Positions 1 to 8,552 of a stretch of DNA of 64,000 nucleotides are shown one piece after another. Below the pieces are notes generated by a model. The model did no database searches and was not told where the DNA came from. It saw nothing but the letters and a program-made list of their open reading frames with translations. Every line of letters starts with the position of its first letter. The stretch's first letter is position 1. Source of the stretch: Sphingomonas sp. M1-B02 (GTDB lineage: Bacteria > Pseudomonadota > Alphaproteobacteria > Sphingomonadales > Sphingomonadaceae); contig NZ_CP110679.1 in the NCBI RefSeq assembly GCF_026167525.1, positions 2,529,501-2,593,500 on the forward strand, in the 5' to 3' direction. Both the position numbers and the translations under genes were made by a program.

Positions 1-794
1 ATGGGTCGTGGCTCTATCTGCTCCCCTCGGTGATCGACGATGTCGACATGGGCGTGACCCATGTCGTGCGCGGCGAAGACCATGTCTCGAACACCGCGAC
101 CCAGCTCCAGATGTTCGAGGCGATGGGCGCCGCCCCGCCCAGCTTCGCGCATGAGGCGCTGCTGATCGGCGCCGAGGGCAAGCTCTCCAAACGGCTCGGC
201 TCGCTCGGCGTCGAGCATTTCCGCGAGATCGGCATCGAGCCGCAGGCGCTGGTCGCCTTGCTCGCCCGCATCGGCACCAGCGACCCGGTCGAGCCCTTCG
301 CCGATCCCGCGCCGCTGATCGCCAGCTTCGATTTCGGCCGCTTCGGCCGCGCGCCCGCGCGCTTCGACGAAGCCGAGCTTGCCGCGCTCAACGCGCGAAT
401 CGTCCACCAGCTGCCGTTCGCGGCGGTGGCCGAGCGTCTGCCCGCGGGCATGGGCTCTCAAGCATGGGACGCGATCCGCCCCAATCTCTCCACCGTCGCC
501 GACGCGCAGGACTGGTGGCAGGTCGTCGAGGGCCCGATCGCGCCCGCTGAAGTCTCCGCCGAGGACCGCGTCTTCCTCGCTGAAGCCACCACCGTCGCCG
601 CGCAGATCGATTGGGCCACCGATCCCTGGCCGGCGCTCACCGGCGCGCTCAAGGAAATGACCGGACGCAAGGGCCGCGCATTGTTCCTGCCGCTGCGACT
701 CGCGCTTACCGGACGCGAGCATGGCCCCGACATGGCGGCGCTGCTGCCCCTGATCGGCCGCGATCGCGCGCTCGCCCGTCTCGCGACCGACTGA
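1..794 (+). CDS. gltX: Glutamyl-tRNA synthetase, C-terminal part (cut by window edge)
   Basis: Cytoplasmic enzyme that charges tRNA-Glu (or tRNA-Gln in organisms using the amidotransferase route). The reading frame is open from base 3 and the true start lies outside the window; the GTG at 30 is internal. Visible are the end of the class I catalytic domain (VVRGEDH, then the KLSKR signature that corresponds to KMSKS) and the helical anticodon-binding domain down to the TGA. Alphaproteobacteria usually carry two GltX paralogues; which one this is cannot be decided from the fragment. Confidence 0.93.
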   Translation, partial: GSWLYLLPSVIDDVDMGVTHVVRGEDHVSNTATQLQMFEAMGAAPPSFAHEALLIGAEGKLSKRLGSLGVEHFREIGIEPQALVALLARIGTSDPVEPFADPAPLIASFDFGRFGRAPARFDEAELAALNARIVHQLPFAAVAERLPAGMGSQAWDAIRPNLSTVADAQDWWQVVEGPIAPAEVSAEDRVFLAEATTVAAQIDWATDPWPALTGALKEMTGRKGRALFLPLRLALTGREHGPDMAALLPLIGRDRALARLATD

Positions 795-807
795 ACCACG
801 CGCACTT

Positions 808-829
808 TACAACGCCGTGTGACGTTGTA
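808..829. promoter_or_regulatory. Inverted repeat upstream of the TonB-like gene, possible operator
   Basis: TACAACG (808-814) and CGTTGTA (823-829) form a perfect 7-8-7 inverted repeat in the short gap between gltX and the TonB-family gene. The arms lie about 50 bases before the ATG at 877, where a promoter would be expected. This is seen directly; that it binds a repressor is inference. The tail lacks a T-run, so it is a poor terminator. Confidence 0.35.
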
Positions 830-876
830 TCATCTCAGTTGCCGGCATAGACCGGCAGTGGAGAGGAGTGCAGTTC

Positions 877-1545
877 ATGTATGCCGAATCCCGTTACATG
901 CCCCGCCAGTCGCGCAGCGTCAGCCTGGGGGCCGCCTTGGCCATCAACGGCGCGTTGATCGCCGGACTCTGGTTCGCCGCGCCGAACCTCCTGCCCGAGG
1001 ATCCGCCAACGACCCTCGAAGGCAGGAACATCCCGCTGCCGCCCACGCCGCCACCGCCCAAGCCGAGGGACATTCCCAAGACCGATGCGCGCCTAGCCCA
1101 GGCACCCTTGCCGCACGCGCCCGATCCGGTCGTCGACACCCCCAGCCGCAATCCGGTCGAGACGACCGACATAATCTACCCGCCGCTGCCGCCGCTCCCG
1201 CCAATCGACCGTGCGGGGTCCGTAGTGGAGGTCGATCAGCCCCCCGCGGCGCTCGCACTGGTCGCAGCCACCCCTGATCCGCGCTATCGCGACGGCTTCC
1301 AACCAGCTTACCCCGCCTCCGAGCTCCGCGCCCAGCGCGACGGGGCGGTCAGCGTGCGCGTGCTGATCGGCACCGACGGTCGGGTGAAGGCGGTCGAGCA
1401 GGTCAGCGCGACCAGCGCAGCTTTCTTCGAGGCCACCCGCCGCCAGGCGCTCGCGCGATGGCGCTTCAAGCCCGCCAACCGCGGCGGCGTTCCGGAAGAG
1501 AGCTGGAAGATACTCAACGTACGCTTCGAGCTGAAGAACCTGTAG
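877..1545 (+). CDS. TonB-family energy transducer
   Basis: Links the proton-motive force of the inner membrane to outer-membrane receptors. The ATG at 877 is chosen over an upstream GTG (868) because GAGAGGA lies 9 bases before it. The 222-residue protein has one N-terminal membrane segment (about residues 15-35), a proline-rich periplasmic spacer (about 45-115) and a C-terminal TonB domain with YPASELRAQRDGAVSVRVLI and a final beta strand VRFELKN. No exbB/exbD lies beside it; the two TonB-dependent receptors in this window could be clients, which is inference. Confidence 0.85.
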   Translation: MYAESRYMPRQSRSVSLGAALAINGALIAGLWFAAPNLLPEDPPTTLEGRNIPLPPTPPPPKPRDIPKTDARLAQAPLPHAPDPVVDTPSRNPVETTDIIYPPLPPLPPIDRAGSVVEVDQPPAALALVAATPDPRYRDGFQPAYPASELRAQRDGAVSVRVLIGTDGRVKAVEQVSATSAAFFEATRRQALARWRFKPANRGGVPEESWKILNVRFELKNL

Positions 1546-1605
1546 ACCATCCCCGGGGCGGCGGGGGTTTGCCCTTCGCCGCCCGGGTCCCTATCTTCTA
1601 CGCTG

Positions 1606-1953
1606 ATGACCTTTCTCAGATTCTTCTCGCCGATCCACGCGGCACGCGATCTGCGGTTCTTCCTGTCGCAGCGTAAGCCGCACGAACTCGGCTTCGTCAT
1701 GCTGTCGCTGACGCTGACCGGCATCATCCTGTGGATGTTCGTCAAGGATTCGCATTTCGAGCGCCCGTACAAGCGCGAGATCATCTATGTCGAAAGCTGG
1801 CCGCTCGATCGCAGCCTCGAGCAGATCCGCGCGCAGCAGGCGATCGACGAGCCGATCCGCCAGGCGCGGATCGCCGAGCTCGAAAAGAAGCGCAAGGCGC
1901 GCCAGGCCGAGTTCAAGAAGGTCGACGATTGGCTGACCGCGCGCGGCATCTGA
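1606..1953 (+). CDS. Hypothetical inner-membrane protein with charged C-terminal helix
   Basis: No family recognised. The 115-residue product has one strong membrane segment (about residues 29-46, ending WMFV) and then a long Arg/Lys/Glu-rich stretch (about 66-110) likely to be a coiled coil. It ends within 20 bases of ribD and may be co-transcribed with it. No Shine-Dalgarno stands out before the ATG. A GC-rich imperfect hairpin (1551-1587) precedes the gene without a T-run. A role in riboflavin metabolism is not indicated by the sequence. Confidence 0.6.
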   Translation: MTFLRFFSPIHAARDLRFFLSQRKPHELGFVMLSLTLTGIILWMFVKDSHFERPYKREIIYVESWPLDRSLEQIRAQQAIDEPIRQARIAELEKKRKARQAEFKKVDDWLTARGI

Positions 1954-1967
1954 ACGATCTGCGCTGG

Positions 1968-2918
1968 ATGGCGGCGGCGCTGGCCTTGTCCGAGCGTGGC
2001 CGGGGGCGGACCGCGCCCAATCCCAATGTCGGCTGCGTGATCGTGCAGGACGACCGAGTCGTCGGCCGCGGCTGGACCCAGCCCGGCGGTCGCCCGCACG
2101 CCGAGGCGATGGCGCTCGCCCAGGCCGGCGCAAAGTCGCGCGGCGCAACTTGCTACGTCACGCTCGAACCCTGCGCGCATGTCTCCGAACGCGGACCCGC
2201 CTGTGCGGATCTGCTGATCGAAGCCGGCGTCGCGGGCGTCGTCATAGCGCTCGGCGATCCCGATCCCCGCACCAATGGGCAAGGCATCACCCGCCTCCGC
2301 GCTGCCGGCATCGAGGTCGCGGAAGGCGTCGGCGAGGCCTCCGCGCGCGAGGCGATGGCGGGCTTTCTTACCCGCCGTGCAAAGGGCCGCCCCTTCGTCA
2401 CGCTCAAGCTCGCCACCTCGCTCGACGGCCGCATCGCGCTGGAGTCGGGGGAAAGCCGCTGGATCACCGGCCCCCAGGCCCGCGCCCACGCCCATCTCGA
2501 ACGCGCGCGACACGACGCAATATTGGTGGGCCGAGGCACGCGCGCGATGGATACACCCAGCCTCGACGTGCGCCTTCCCGGGTTGGAAGACCGCACTCCA
2601 CGCCGCTTCCTCCTCACCGGTCAGCCCGGCGCAGGGGATGACGCGTGGGGAATCGTGAATGCACCTTCCAGCATCGCCGACCTCGAGGGGGTCGACCATC
2701 TACTCGTCGAAGGCGGCGCTGAAACCGCCGCGAGCTTCCTCCGCGAAGGCCTGGTCGACCGCCTGCTCCTCTACCGCGCGCCGATCCTGATCGGTGCCGG
2801 CAAGCCCGCGCTCGGCGACATCGGCTTGTCTGATCTCGCCACCGCCCACAATCGCTGGCGCCTCGCCGACACGCGCATGCTTGGCAGCGACCGTCTCGAA
2901 GTCTACGCGAGCCAATAA
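1968..2918 (+). CDS. ribD: Bifunctional pyrimidine deaminase / reductase RibD
   Basis: Catalyses the second and third steps of riboflavin synthesis: deamination and then NADPH-dependent reduction of the pyrimidine made from GTP. The N-terminal deaminase domain shows the zinc motifs PHAEAMAL and EPCAHVSERGPAC; the C-terminal reductase domain shows VTLKLATSLDGRIA and LLVEGGAETA. ATG 1968 is the first conventional start after the previous gene, but family members usually have a few residues before RWMAAALAL, so a non-ATG start near 1950 is possible. The stop overlaps the ribE start (TAATG). Confidence 0.93.
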   Translation: MAAALALSERGRGRTAPNPNVGCVIVQDDRVVGRGWTQPGGRPHAEAMALAQAGAKSRGATCYVTLEPCAHVSERGPACADLLIEAGVAGVVIALGDPDPRTNGQGITRLRAAGIEVAEGVGEASAREAMAGFLTRRAKGRPFVTLKLATSLDGRIALESGESRWITGPQARAHAHLERARHDAILVGRGTRAMDTPSLDVRLPGLEDRTPRRFLLTGQPGAGDDAWGIVNAPSSIADLEGVDHLLVEGGAETAASFLREGLVDRLLLYRAPILIGAGKPALGDIGLSDLATAHNRWRLADTRMLGSDRLEVYASQ

Positions 2919-3526
2919 TGTTCACCGGAATCGTCACCGACATCGGCACCATCGCCGCCGCCGACCCGCAGGGCGACCTGCGCGTCCGGGTGTCGACCAG
3001 CTATGACGTGGATACCGTCGATCTCGGTGCCTCGATCTCTTGCTCGGGCGTCTGCCTGACGGTGGTCGACAAGGCGCCCGGCTGGGTCGCCTTCGATGTC
3101 TCGGGCGAAACCGTCTCGCGCACCGCGCGCGATCAATGGACACCGGGAAGGCGCCTCAATCTCGAACGTGCGTTGCGGCTGGGCGACGAACTTGGCGGCC
3201 ATATCGTCACCGGCCATGTCGACGGCATCGGTACGGTCCGTGAGGTACGCGAGGAAGGCGGGTCGCACCGCGTGACGATCGCCGCCAGCCACGAGATCGC
3301 GCCTTATGTCGCGCCGAAGGGTTCGATCACCGTCGACGGCGTCTCGCTCACCGTCAATGCGGTGCACGACGTTGCCGACGGCGTCCTCTTCGAACTCAAC
3401 ATCATCCCCCACACCGCCGCCGTCACCACCTTCGACGGCATCGAAGCAGGCCGCCAGGTCAATCTCGAGATCGACGTGCTCGCCCGCTATCTGCAGCGCA
3501 TGGAGGCGCTTCGTGCCAAGTCCTGA
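2918..3526 (+). CDS. ribE: Riboflavin synthase alpha chain
   Basis: Converts two molecules of dimethyl-ribityl-lumazine into riboflavin and a pyrimidine. Begins with the diagnostic MFTGIV and contains the two lumazine-binding repeats expected of the trimeric enzyme, the second starting near GGHIVTGHVDGIG; 202 residues is the normal length. It overlaps ribD by one base and its last 14 bases also encode the start of ribB, so translation of the operon is probably coupled. Confidence 0.95.
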   Translation: MFTGIVTDIGTIAAADPQGDLRVRVSTSYDVDTVDLGASISCSGVCLTVVDKAPGWVAFDVSGETVSRTARDQWTPGRRLNLERALRLGDELGGHIVTGHVDGIGTVREVREEGGSHRVTIAASHEIAPYVAPKGSITVDGVSLTVNAVHDVADGVLFELNIIPHTAAVTTFDGIEAGRQVNLEIDVLARYLQRMEALRAKS

Positions 3527-4661
3527 ACGCGCCAACGAACTCGCCCGCCTCAAGCACGGCTTTCTCTCCTCGCCCGAGGAACTGATCGACGAGGCGCGCA
3601 ACGGGCGCATGTTCATCCTCGTCGACGATGAGGATCGCGAGAATGAGGGCGATCTCGTGATCCCGGCGCAGATGGCGACTCCCGATGCGATCAACTTCAT
3701 GGCGCGCTACGGCCGCGGGCTGATCTGCCTCGCGCTCACCAAGGATCGAGTCGAGCAGCTCGGGCTCGACCTGATGTCGCGCAACAACGGCACGCGGCAC
3801 GAGACCGCCTTCACCGTCTCCATCGAGGCGCGCGAAGGCGTCACCACCGGCATTTCCGCGGCCGATCGCGCGCGCACCGTCTCGGTCGCGATCGACGCGT
3901 CGAAGGGGCGCGATGCGCTGGTGAGCCCCGGACATGTCTTCCCGCTGGTCGCGCGCGACGGCGGCGTGCTCGTCCGTACCGGCCACACCGAGGCGGCGGT
4001 CGACGTCGCCCGCCTCGCCGGGCTCAACCCCTCCGGCGTGATCTGCGAGATCATGAAGGATGACGGGACGATGGCCCGGCTCGACGATCTCGTCTCCTTC
4101 GCGCAGTTCCACAATCTCAAGATCGGCACGATCCGCGATCTGATCGCCTATCGCCGCCGCCACGATCATCTGGTCGAGAAGCGCGCCGAGGCCCGCTTCA
4201 CCAGCGCCTGGGGCGGCGAATGGACCGCGCTGACTTTCTGGAACAAGGCGACCGAGAGCGAGCAGGTCGCTTTGGTCAAGGGCAAGGTCGACCCGACCAA
4301 GCCCACCCTCGTCCGCATGCACGCATTGTCTCCCTTCGGCGACATCTTCGGCGAGGACGGCGCGCGCGGCGGGCTGCTGCGCCGCTCGATGGAGATCATC
4401 GGCGCCGAGGGGGCGGGCGTCGTCGTGGTGATCAACAAGTCGCGCGCCGATCCGTTCAGCGTTGCGCTCCAGGCCAAGGCCGGCACGCTCGAGCCCAAGG
4501 ATATGGACGAGCTGCGCGACTATGGCGTCGGCGCGACGATCCTGACCGAGCTTGGCGTCCGCGACATGATCCTGCTCACCAATACCCACCACACGCTGGT
4601 CGGCCTCGACGGCTACGGCCTGTCGATCGTCGGCGAGCGCCCGATCGACGGAGTCGCCTGA
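3513..4661 (+). CDS. ribB: 3,4-dihydroxy-2-butanone-4-phosphate synthase with degenerate GTP cyclohydrolase II domain
   Basis: Makes the four-carbon precursor of riboflavin from ribulose 5-phosphate. GTG 3513 is preferred because GGAGG (3502-3506) sits 6 bases upstream inside ribE; product 382 residues. The N-terminal half keeps the RibB acidic loop ([11 protein letters not shown]), YGRGL and the [10 protein letters not shown] region. The C-terminal half (about 215-382) aligns with RibA, but the three zinc cysteines of the canonical SECLTG...CDC region are replaced ([17 protein letters not shown]) and the RQEGRNIGL catalytic loop is missing. It is therefore a RibB with an inactive RibA-like domain, not a true bifunctional RibBA; GTP cyclohydrolase II must be encoded elsewhere. 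Confidence 0.92.
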   Translation: MPSPERANELARLKHGFLSSPEELIDEARNGRMFILVDDEDRENEGDLVIPAQMATPDAINFMARYGRGLICLALTKDRVEQLGLDLMSRNNGTRHETAFTVSIEAREGVTTGISAADRARTVSVAIDASKGRDALVSPGHVFPLVARDGGVLVRTGHTEAAVDVARLAGLNPSGVICEIMKDDGTMARLDDLVSFAQFHNLKIGTIRDLIAYRRRHDHLVEKRAEARFTSAWGGEWTALTFWNKATESEQVALVKGKVDPTKPTLVRMHALSPFGDIFGEDGARGGLLRRSMEIIGAEGAGVVVVINKSRADPFSVALQAKAGTLEPKDMDELRDYGVGATILTELGVRDMILLTNTHHTLVGLDGYGLSIVGERPIDGVA

Positions 4662-5080
4662 TGGCCAAGATCCTCATCGTCGAGGCGCGCTTCTACGCGC
4701 ATCTCAACGACCTTTTGCTCAAGGGCGCGACCGCCGCGATCGAGCAGGCCGGCCATAGCTTTGAGGTCGTAACCGTCCCCGGCGCGTTGGAAATCCCCGG
4801 CGCAGTCGCGCTGGCGGTCGAGAGCGGCAAATATGATGCCTTCGTCGCCTTGGGCGTGGTCATCCGTGGCGAGACCTATCATTTCGAGATTGTCGCGGGC
4901 GAGAGCGCGCGCGGGCTGATGGCGCTCTCGATGGACGGCGTCGCGATCGGCAACGGCATCCTTACCGTCGAAAACGAGGCCCAGGCGCTCGCGCGCGCCC
5001 GGCCCGAGGAAAAGAATAAGGGCGGCGAGGCGGCGCAAGCGGCGCTGGCGATGCTCGCGCTCCAGGCCCGCTTCGCATGA
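4661..5080 (+). CDS. ribH: 6,7-dimethyl-8-ribityllumazine synthase
   Basis: Condenses the ribB product with the RibD-derived pyrimidine to give lumazine, the substrate of RibE. The 139-residue protein carries the family core: PGALEIP, the [14 protein letters not shown] segment with the catalytic histidine, and [13 protein letters not shown] overlap with ribB; ATGA overlap with the next gene. With ribD, ribE and ribB it completes the pathway after GTP opening. No FMN riboswitch was seen before the operon. Confidence 0.95.
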   Translation: MAKILIVEARFYAHLNDLLLKGATAAIEQAGHSFEVVTVPGALEIPGAVALAVESGKYDAFVALGVVIRGETYHFEIVAGESARGLMALSMDGVAIGNGILTVENEAQALARARPEEKNKGGEAAQAALAMLALQARFA

Positions 5081-5526
5081 CGATGCGGCTGCCCCCCACC
5101 CGCTACAAGGTGGTGGAGCGCGGCCGCCGCCTCGAAGTCATCGACACCTGGACCGGCGGCCCCGCCTCGCCGCGGCTCGTCGATCACGAACGGCCGGCGG
5201 AGCGCGGCACGCTGGCGGCGCCGCTCCACGCGCCCAAGCTCGACTCTCGCGGCCGGCGGGTTTTTACGTCGGCCGGCTGGTATGATGCCAAGGGCCCGCG
5301 CGAGATCGTGTTGAGCGAGGCAGGCGAGCGACGGGTGGCCGGGCTCAAGATCGGCGCGATCGTCCTGCTCGTCCTGATCGCGATCGTCGCCTTCATCTTC
5401 TGGCCGCTGCTGTTGCTGCTGCCCTTCCTGCTGTTGCGCGCCGATACGAGGAAGGCATTGCGCACGCAGGGCGCCGCCTTCCTCGACGGGATCAATCAGC
5501 CGCTGACCGGCTCCAGTAGCGGATAA
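5077..5526 (+). CDS. Hypothetical membrane protein
   Basis: Unrecognised 149-residue protein. The first 85 residues are soluble and rich in Arg and Pro; a single strong hydrophobic region follows (about 89-121, [21 protein letters not shown]), long enough for a hairpin or one segment, and a short cytoplasmic tail. It overlaps ribH by 4 bases, suggesting co-expression, and its 3' end overlaps the convergent reductase gene by 31 bases. Nothing links it to flavin chemistry except position. Confidence 0.6.
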   Translation: MTMRLPPTRYKVVERGRRLEVIDTWTGGPASPRLVDHERPAERGTLAAPLHAPKLDSRGRRVFTSAGWYDAKGPREIVLSEAGERRVAGLKIGAIVLLVLIAIVAFIFWPLLLLLPFLLLRADTRKALRTQGAAFLDGINQPLTGSSSG

Positions 5527-6584
5527 TCGGTATAGCCCTCGCTGCCCTGGCTGTAGAGGGTGGTGACATCGAGCGCATTGAGCGGCGCATCGGTGCGCAG
5601 CCGCTCGACCAGGTCCGGATTGGCGATGAACGGCCGGCCGAAGGCGATGCCATCGGCGTTGCCCGATTCCAGCTCGGCCTCGGCACGCGCCAGGTCATAA
5701 TCCTGGTTGAGGATCAGCGGCCCCTTGAACACCTTGCGGATCGCCGGCGAGATGCGCGGCTGGTCCGATCGGCCGAACGTGCCCTCGGGCCCCTGCTCGC
5801 GCAGCTCGAGGAAGGCGATGCCCTGGTCGGAGAGATACTGCGCCGCCGGCACGAATACCGCCTCGGGATTGCTGTCCTGCACGCCCTGCGCATCGCCATT
5901 GGGCGAGAAGCGCACCGCGACTCGATCGGCGCCCAGCTCGGTGATCAGCCGCTCGGTCGCCTCGCGCAGCAGGCGGCCGCGATTCTCCGGGCTGCCGCCA
6001 TATGCGTCTTCGCGGAAGTTCGAATTCTCGCGCAGGAACTGGTCGATCAGATAGCCATTGGCGGCATGCAGCTGCACGCCGTCGAAGCCGGCCGCCTTCG
6101 CATTACGGGCGGCGCGCGAATAATCGTCGAGCACGCGGGCAATGTCGTCGGTCGTCGCGGAGCGCGCCTCGCGATAATCCTGCTTGCCGGCATAGGTGTG
6201 CGCCGAGCCCGGGGCGGTGGTGGCGGATGCCGAAAGCGGCGGCGCGCCCTCCAGGAAATCGGGATGGACGATCCGGCCCATATGCCAAAGCTGGGCGAAG
6301 ATTCGCCCGCCCGCGGCATGGAATTTCTCGAGCACCGGCTTCCAGCCCTCGACCTGCTCGTCGGTCCACAGCCCCGGCGCAAACGGCCAGCCCAGCCCTT
6401 CGCGGCTGATCCCGGTCGCCTCGGAGATGATCAGCCCGGCGCCGGCACGCTGCGCATAATAATCGCCCATGATCGCCGTCGGCACATGCTCGCGCGTTGC
6501 GCGCGCGCGGGTCAACGGCGCCATCAAGATGCGGTTCGGGGCGTTGATCGCGCCCAGCTGGATCGGATCGAACAGGGTCGGCAT
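5496..6584 (-). CDS. Old yellow enzyme family FMN-dependent ene-reductase (NemA-like)
   Basis: Cytosolic NAD(P)H:flavin oxidoreductase that reduces activated alkenes or nitro/nitrate esters. The 362-residue TIM-barrel protein shows LMAPLTRARA near the N terminus, QLWHMGR, the substrate-binding HAANGYLIDQFL (His and Asn of the active site), DAYGGSPENRGR and the C-terminal IAFGRPFIANPDLVERL. It is divergent from the EamA transporter gene 55 bases away, so the two may share a regulatory region. Physiological substrate unknown. Confidence 0.92.
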   Translation of the reverse strand: MPTLFDPIQLGAINAPNRILMAPLTRARATREHVPTAIMGDYYAQRAGAGLIISEATGISREGLGWPFAPGLWTDEQVEGWKPVLEKFHAAGGRIFAQLWHMGRIVHPDFLEGAPPLSASATTAPGSAHTYAGKQDYREARSATTDDIARVLDDYSRAARNAKAAGFDGVQLHAANGYLIDQFLRENSNFREDAYGGSPENRGRLLREATERLITELGADRVAVRFSPNGDAQGVQDSNPEAVFVPAAQYLSDQGIAFLELREQGPEGTFGRSDQPRISPAIRKVFKGPLILNQDYDLARAEAELESGNADGIAFGRPFIANPDLVERLRTDAPLNALDVTTLYSQGSEGYTDYPLLEPVSG

Positions 6585-6639
6585 GCAGGCATTTCCTCAG
6601 AGATTGTGGCGTCCGCGAGATAGGGCGCTACAGGGCGAC

Positions 6640-7572
6640 ATGCACGAATCCGCCGCCACAAGAAAAACTGTCCTCCTGCAAAGGGCCCCCGTCGCGGCGC
6701 TGGTCGCGGTAGCGGTGGCGAACATCGCGCTGGCGTTCGGGCCGCTGTTCGTACGGCTGACCGACGTCGGACCTGTGGCGGCGGGCTTTTGGCGGCTGGC
6801 GCTCGCCACGCCGATATTGCTCGGCGCAGCGTTCGTGATGGGGCAGAAGCCGATCGCATCGGCCAAGGGGCTGTGGTGGATTCTCGCCATCGCCGGGCTC
6901 GCCTTCGCCGCCGATCTGGCTAGCTGGCATGTCGGCATCGTCCGCACCACCCTCGCCAATTCGACCCTCTTCGGTAATTCGGCGACGTTGATTTATCCGA
7001 TCTACGGCTTCCTCGCCGCGCGGATGTGGCCCTCGCGCCCGCAGGCGGCGGCGCTTTTGCTCGCGGCTGTGGGAGGAGGGCTGCTGCTCGGGCGCTCGGC
7101 CGAACTCTCGTCGCGCCATCTGGCCGGCGATCTCTTCTGCCTGCTCGCCGGCATTCTCTATGCGGTCTATTTCATCTTCATGGCGCGCGCCCGCGAACGG
7201 ATGGCGCCGGTGCCGGCGCTGGCTTTGTCCTCGCTCGCGACGATCCCGCCCTTGCTGATCCTGGCGATCGTGCTGGGCGAAGACATTCTTCCCGGAAACT
7301 GGTGGCCGCTGGTCGGGCTCGCGGTGGTCAGCCAGCTGATCGGGCAGGGGCTGATGATCTATGCGCTCGGCCATCTCTCGCCGTTGGTCGTCGGGCTTGC
7401 GCTGCTGCTCCAGCCGATCGTCGCCGCCACGATCGGCTGGATCGTCTATGACGAGCGGCTGGGGTTCGCCGATCTGCTCGGCGCCGCGCTGATCGCCGCC
7501 GCGCTGGTGCTGGTGCGGCGCGGCCCGAAGGAGGTGCTTGCGCCTGCCCCGCAGGAGCCTAAATCAGGATGA
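6640..7572 (+). CDS. EamA / drug-metabolite transporter family permease
   Basis: Inner-membrane permease of 310 residues with about ten hydrophobic segments in two homologous halves, the DMT-superfamily plan. The ATG at 6640 starts a short cytoplasmic tail before the first membrane segment (about 18-40); the frame is open upstream but that part is antisense to the reductase gene. Its stop overlaps the COQ9 start. Substrate cannot be told from sequence; relatives export amino acids or metabolites. Confidence 0.85.
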   Translation: MHESAATRKTVLLQRAPVAALVAVAVANIALAFGPLFVRLTDVGPVAAGFWRLALATPILLGAAFVMGQKPIASAKGLWWILAIAGLAFAADLASWHVGIVRTTLANSTLFGNSATLIYPIYGFLAARMWPSRPQAAALLLAAVGGGLLLGRSAELSSRHLAGDLFCLLAGILYAVYFIFMARARERMAPVPALALSSLATIPPLLILAIVLGEDILPGNWWPLVGLAVVSQLIGQGLMIYALGHLSPLVVGLALLLQPIVAATIGWIVYDERLGFADLLGAALIAAALVLVRRGPKEVLAPAPQEPKSG

Positions 7573-8228
7573 TGGACCTCGCCGACGCAACCCTCGACGA
7601 ACTGCGTGCAGCCCTTGCGCCGATCGTCGCCGCCAACGCCGCGTTCGACGGCTGGAACGTCCGCGCACTCGATGCCGCGGCCGACAGCCTCGGCGTCGAT
7701 CGCGACGTCGCCCATGTGACCTTCCCCGGCGGCGCGGTCGAGATGATCGACGCCTGGTTCGCCTCGGTCGATGCGGAGATGGCGACGCGGTTACCCCCCG
7801 AGATGCTCGCGGCGATGAAGATCCGCGCCCGCATAACGGCTCTGGTCGAGGCGCGGCTCGATATCCTCGCGCCGCACCGCGATGCCCTGCGCCGCGCCGT
7901 CTCGATCCTCGCCATGCCGCAGAACGCCTTGCGCGCCGCCAGGCTCGGCTGGCGCTCGGCCGATGCGATGTGGCGCCTCGCCGGCGACACCGCGACCGAC
8001 TATAACCACTATACCAAGCGCGGCCTGCTCGGCACCGTCTATGCCGCGACGATCGCGGTCTTCCTCCAGGACGAGAGCGACGCCCATGCCGACACCCGCG
8101 CCTTTCTCGCGCGGCGGATCGAGAACATCATGCAGTTCGAGAAAGCCAAGGCCGGCTTCCTTTCGCGTACCGAACATCGCCCCAGCCTCTCGCGCTTCAT
8201 CGGCCGGCTACGCTACCCTGTGGTCTGA
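7569..8228 (+). CDS. COQ9 family protein (ubiquinone biosynthesis)
   Basis: COQ9 homologues are lipid-binding proteins related to TetR folds that assist ubiquinone ring hydroxylation. This 219-residue protein matches the alphaproteobacterial family: an N-terminal helical part with FDGWNVRALDAAADSLGVD, then the C-terminal DUF with WRSADAMWRLAGDTATDYNHYTKRGLL. It overlaps the transporter stop by 4 bases (start could also be the ATG at 7572). No other coq gene is adjacent. Confidence 0.88.
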   Translation: MMDLADATLDELRAALAPIVAANAAFDGWNVRALDAAADSLGVDRDVAHVTFPGGAVEMIDAWFASVDAEMATRLPPEMLAAMKIRARITALVEARLDILAPHRDALRRAVSILAMPQNALRAARLGWRSADAMWRLAGDTATDYNHYTKRGLLGTVYAATIAVFLQDESDAHADTRAFLARRIENIMQFEKAKAGFLSRTEHRPSLSRFIGRLRYPVV

Positions 8229-8258
8229 TCCGAACTAAGCGCTGGCGAAGCCGCGCCG

Positions 8259-8279
8259 TTATTGATAATCAGTCGCATC
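8259..8279 (+). promoter_or_regulatory. Fur-box-like operator before feoAB
   Basis: On the minus strand the bases read ATGCGACTGATTATCAATAA, close to the GATAAT-type Fur box known from proteobacteria (GCGAnTGATTATCATT pattern). The site abuts the feoA ATG and would cover its ribosome-binding region or promoter. Sequence match is by eye; Fur-dependent repression of ferrous iron uptake in high iron is established for feo genes in other bacteria, and inferred here. Confidence 0.55.
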
Positions 8280-8552
8280 ATGAACGCCACCGCTGCGATT
8301 CCCACCTCGATCACGCTCGCCCAGCTCCCTCGCGCCAAATGCGGCACCGTTGCCGCGGTCGATTGGCATCTGCTGTCCGAGCCGGAGGGCCGCCGTCTGC
8401 GCGAGCTCGGGCTCGACGAAGGCGTTGAAGTCGAACTGCTCCACGGCGCCGGCTTCTTCGGTCGCGGCCCGGTCGCCGCGCGCATCGGCCGGATGACGGT
8501 GGCGCTGCGCCGCCACGTCGCGCACGCGATCCACGTCAGCCCGCAACAATGA
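8280..8552 (+). CDS. feoA: Ferrous iron transport protein A
   Basis: Small cytoplasmic SH3-like protein that supports FeoB. From the ATG at 8280 the product is 90 residues with the family core GRRLRELGLDEGVEVELLH and VAARIGRMTVALRRHVAHAIHV. A TTG at 8262 would add six residues but lies inside the Fur-box-like site. Its stop overlaps the feoB start (ATGA), so the two are translationally coupled. Confidence 0.9.
   Translation: MNATAAIPTSITLAQLPRAKCGTVAAVDWHLLSEPEGRRLRELGLDEGVEVELLHGAGFFGRGPVAARIGRMTVALRRHVAHAIHVSPQQ

Noticed and set aside
1546..1605. Possible FMN riboswitch or terminator before the riboflavin operon
   Set aside because: Only 60 bases with a GC-rich imperfect hairpin (1551-1587); too short for an RFN element and without a T-run.
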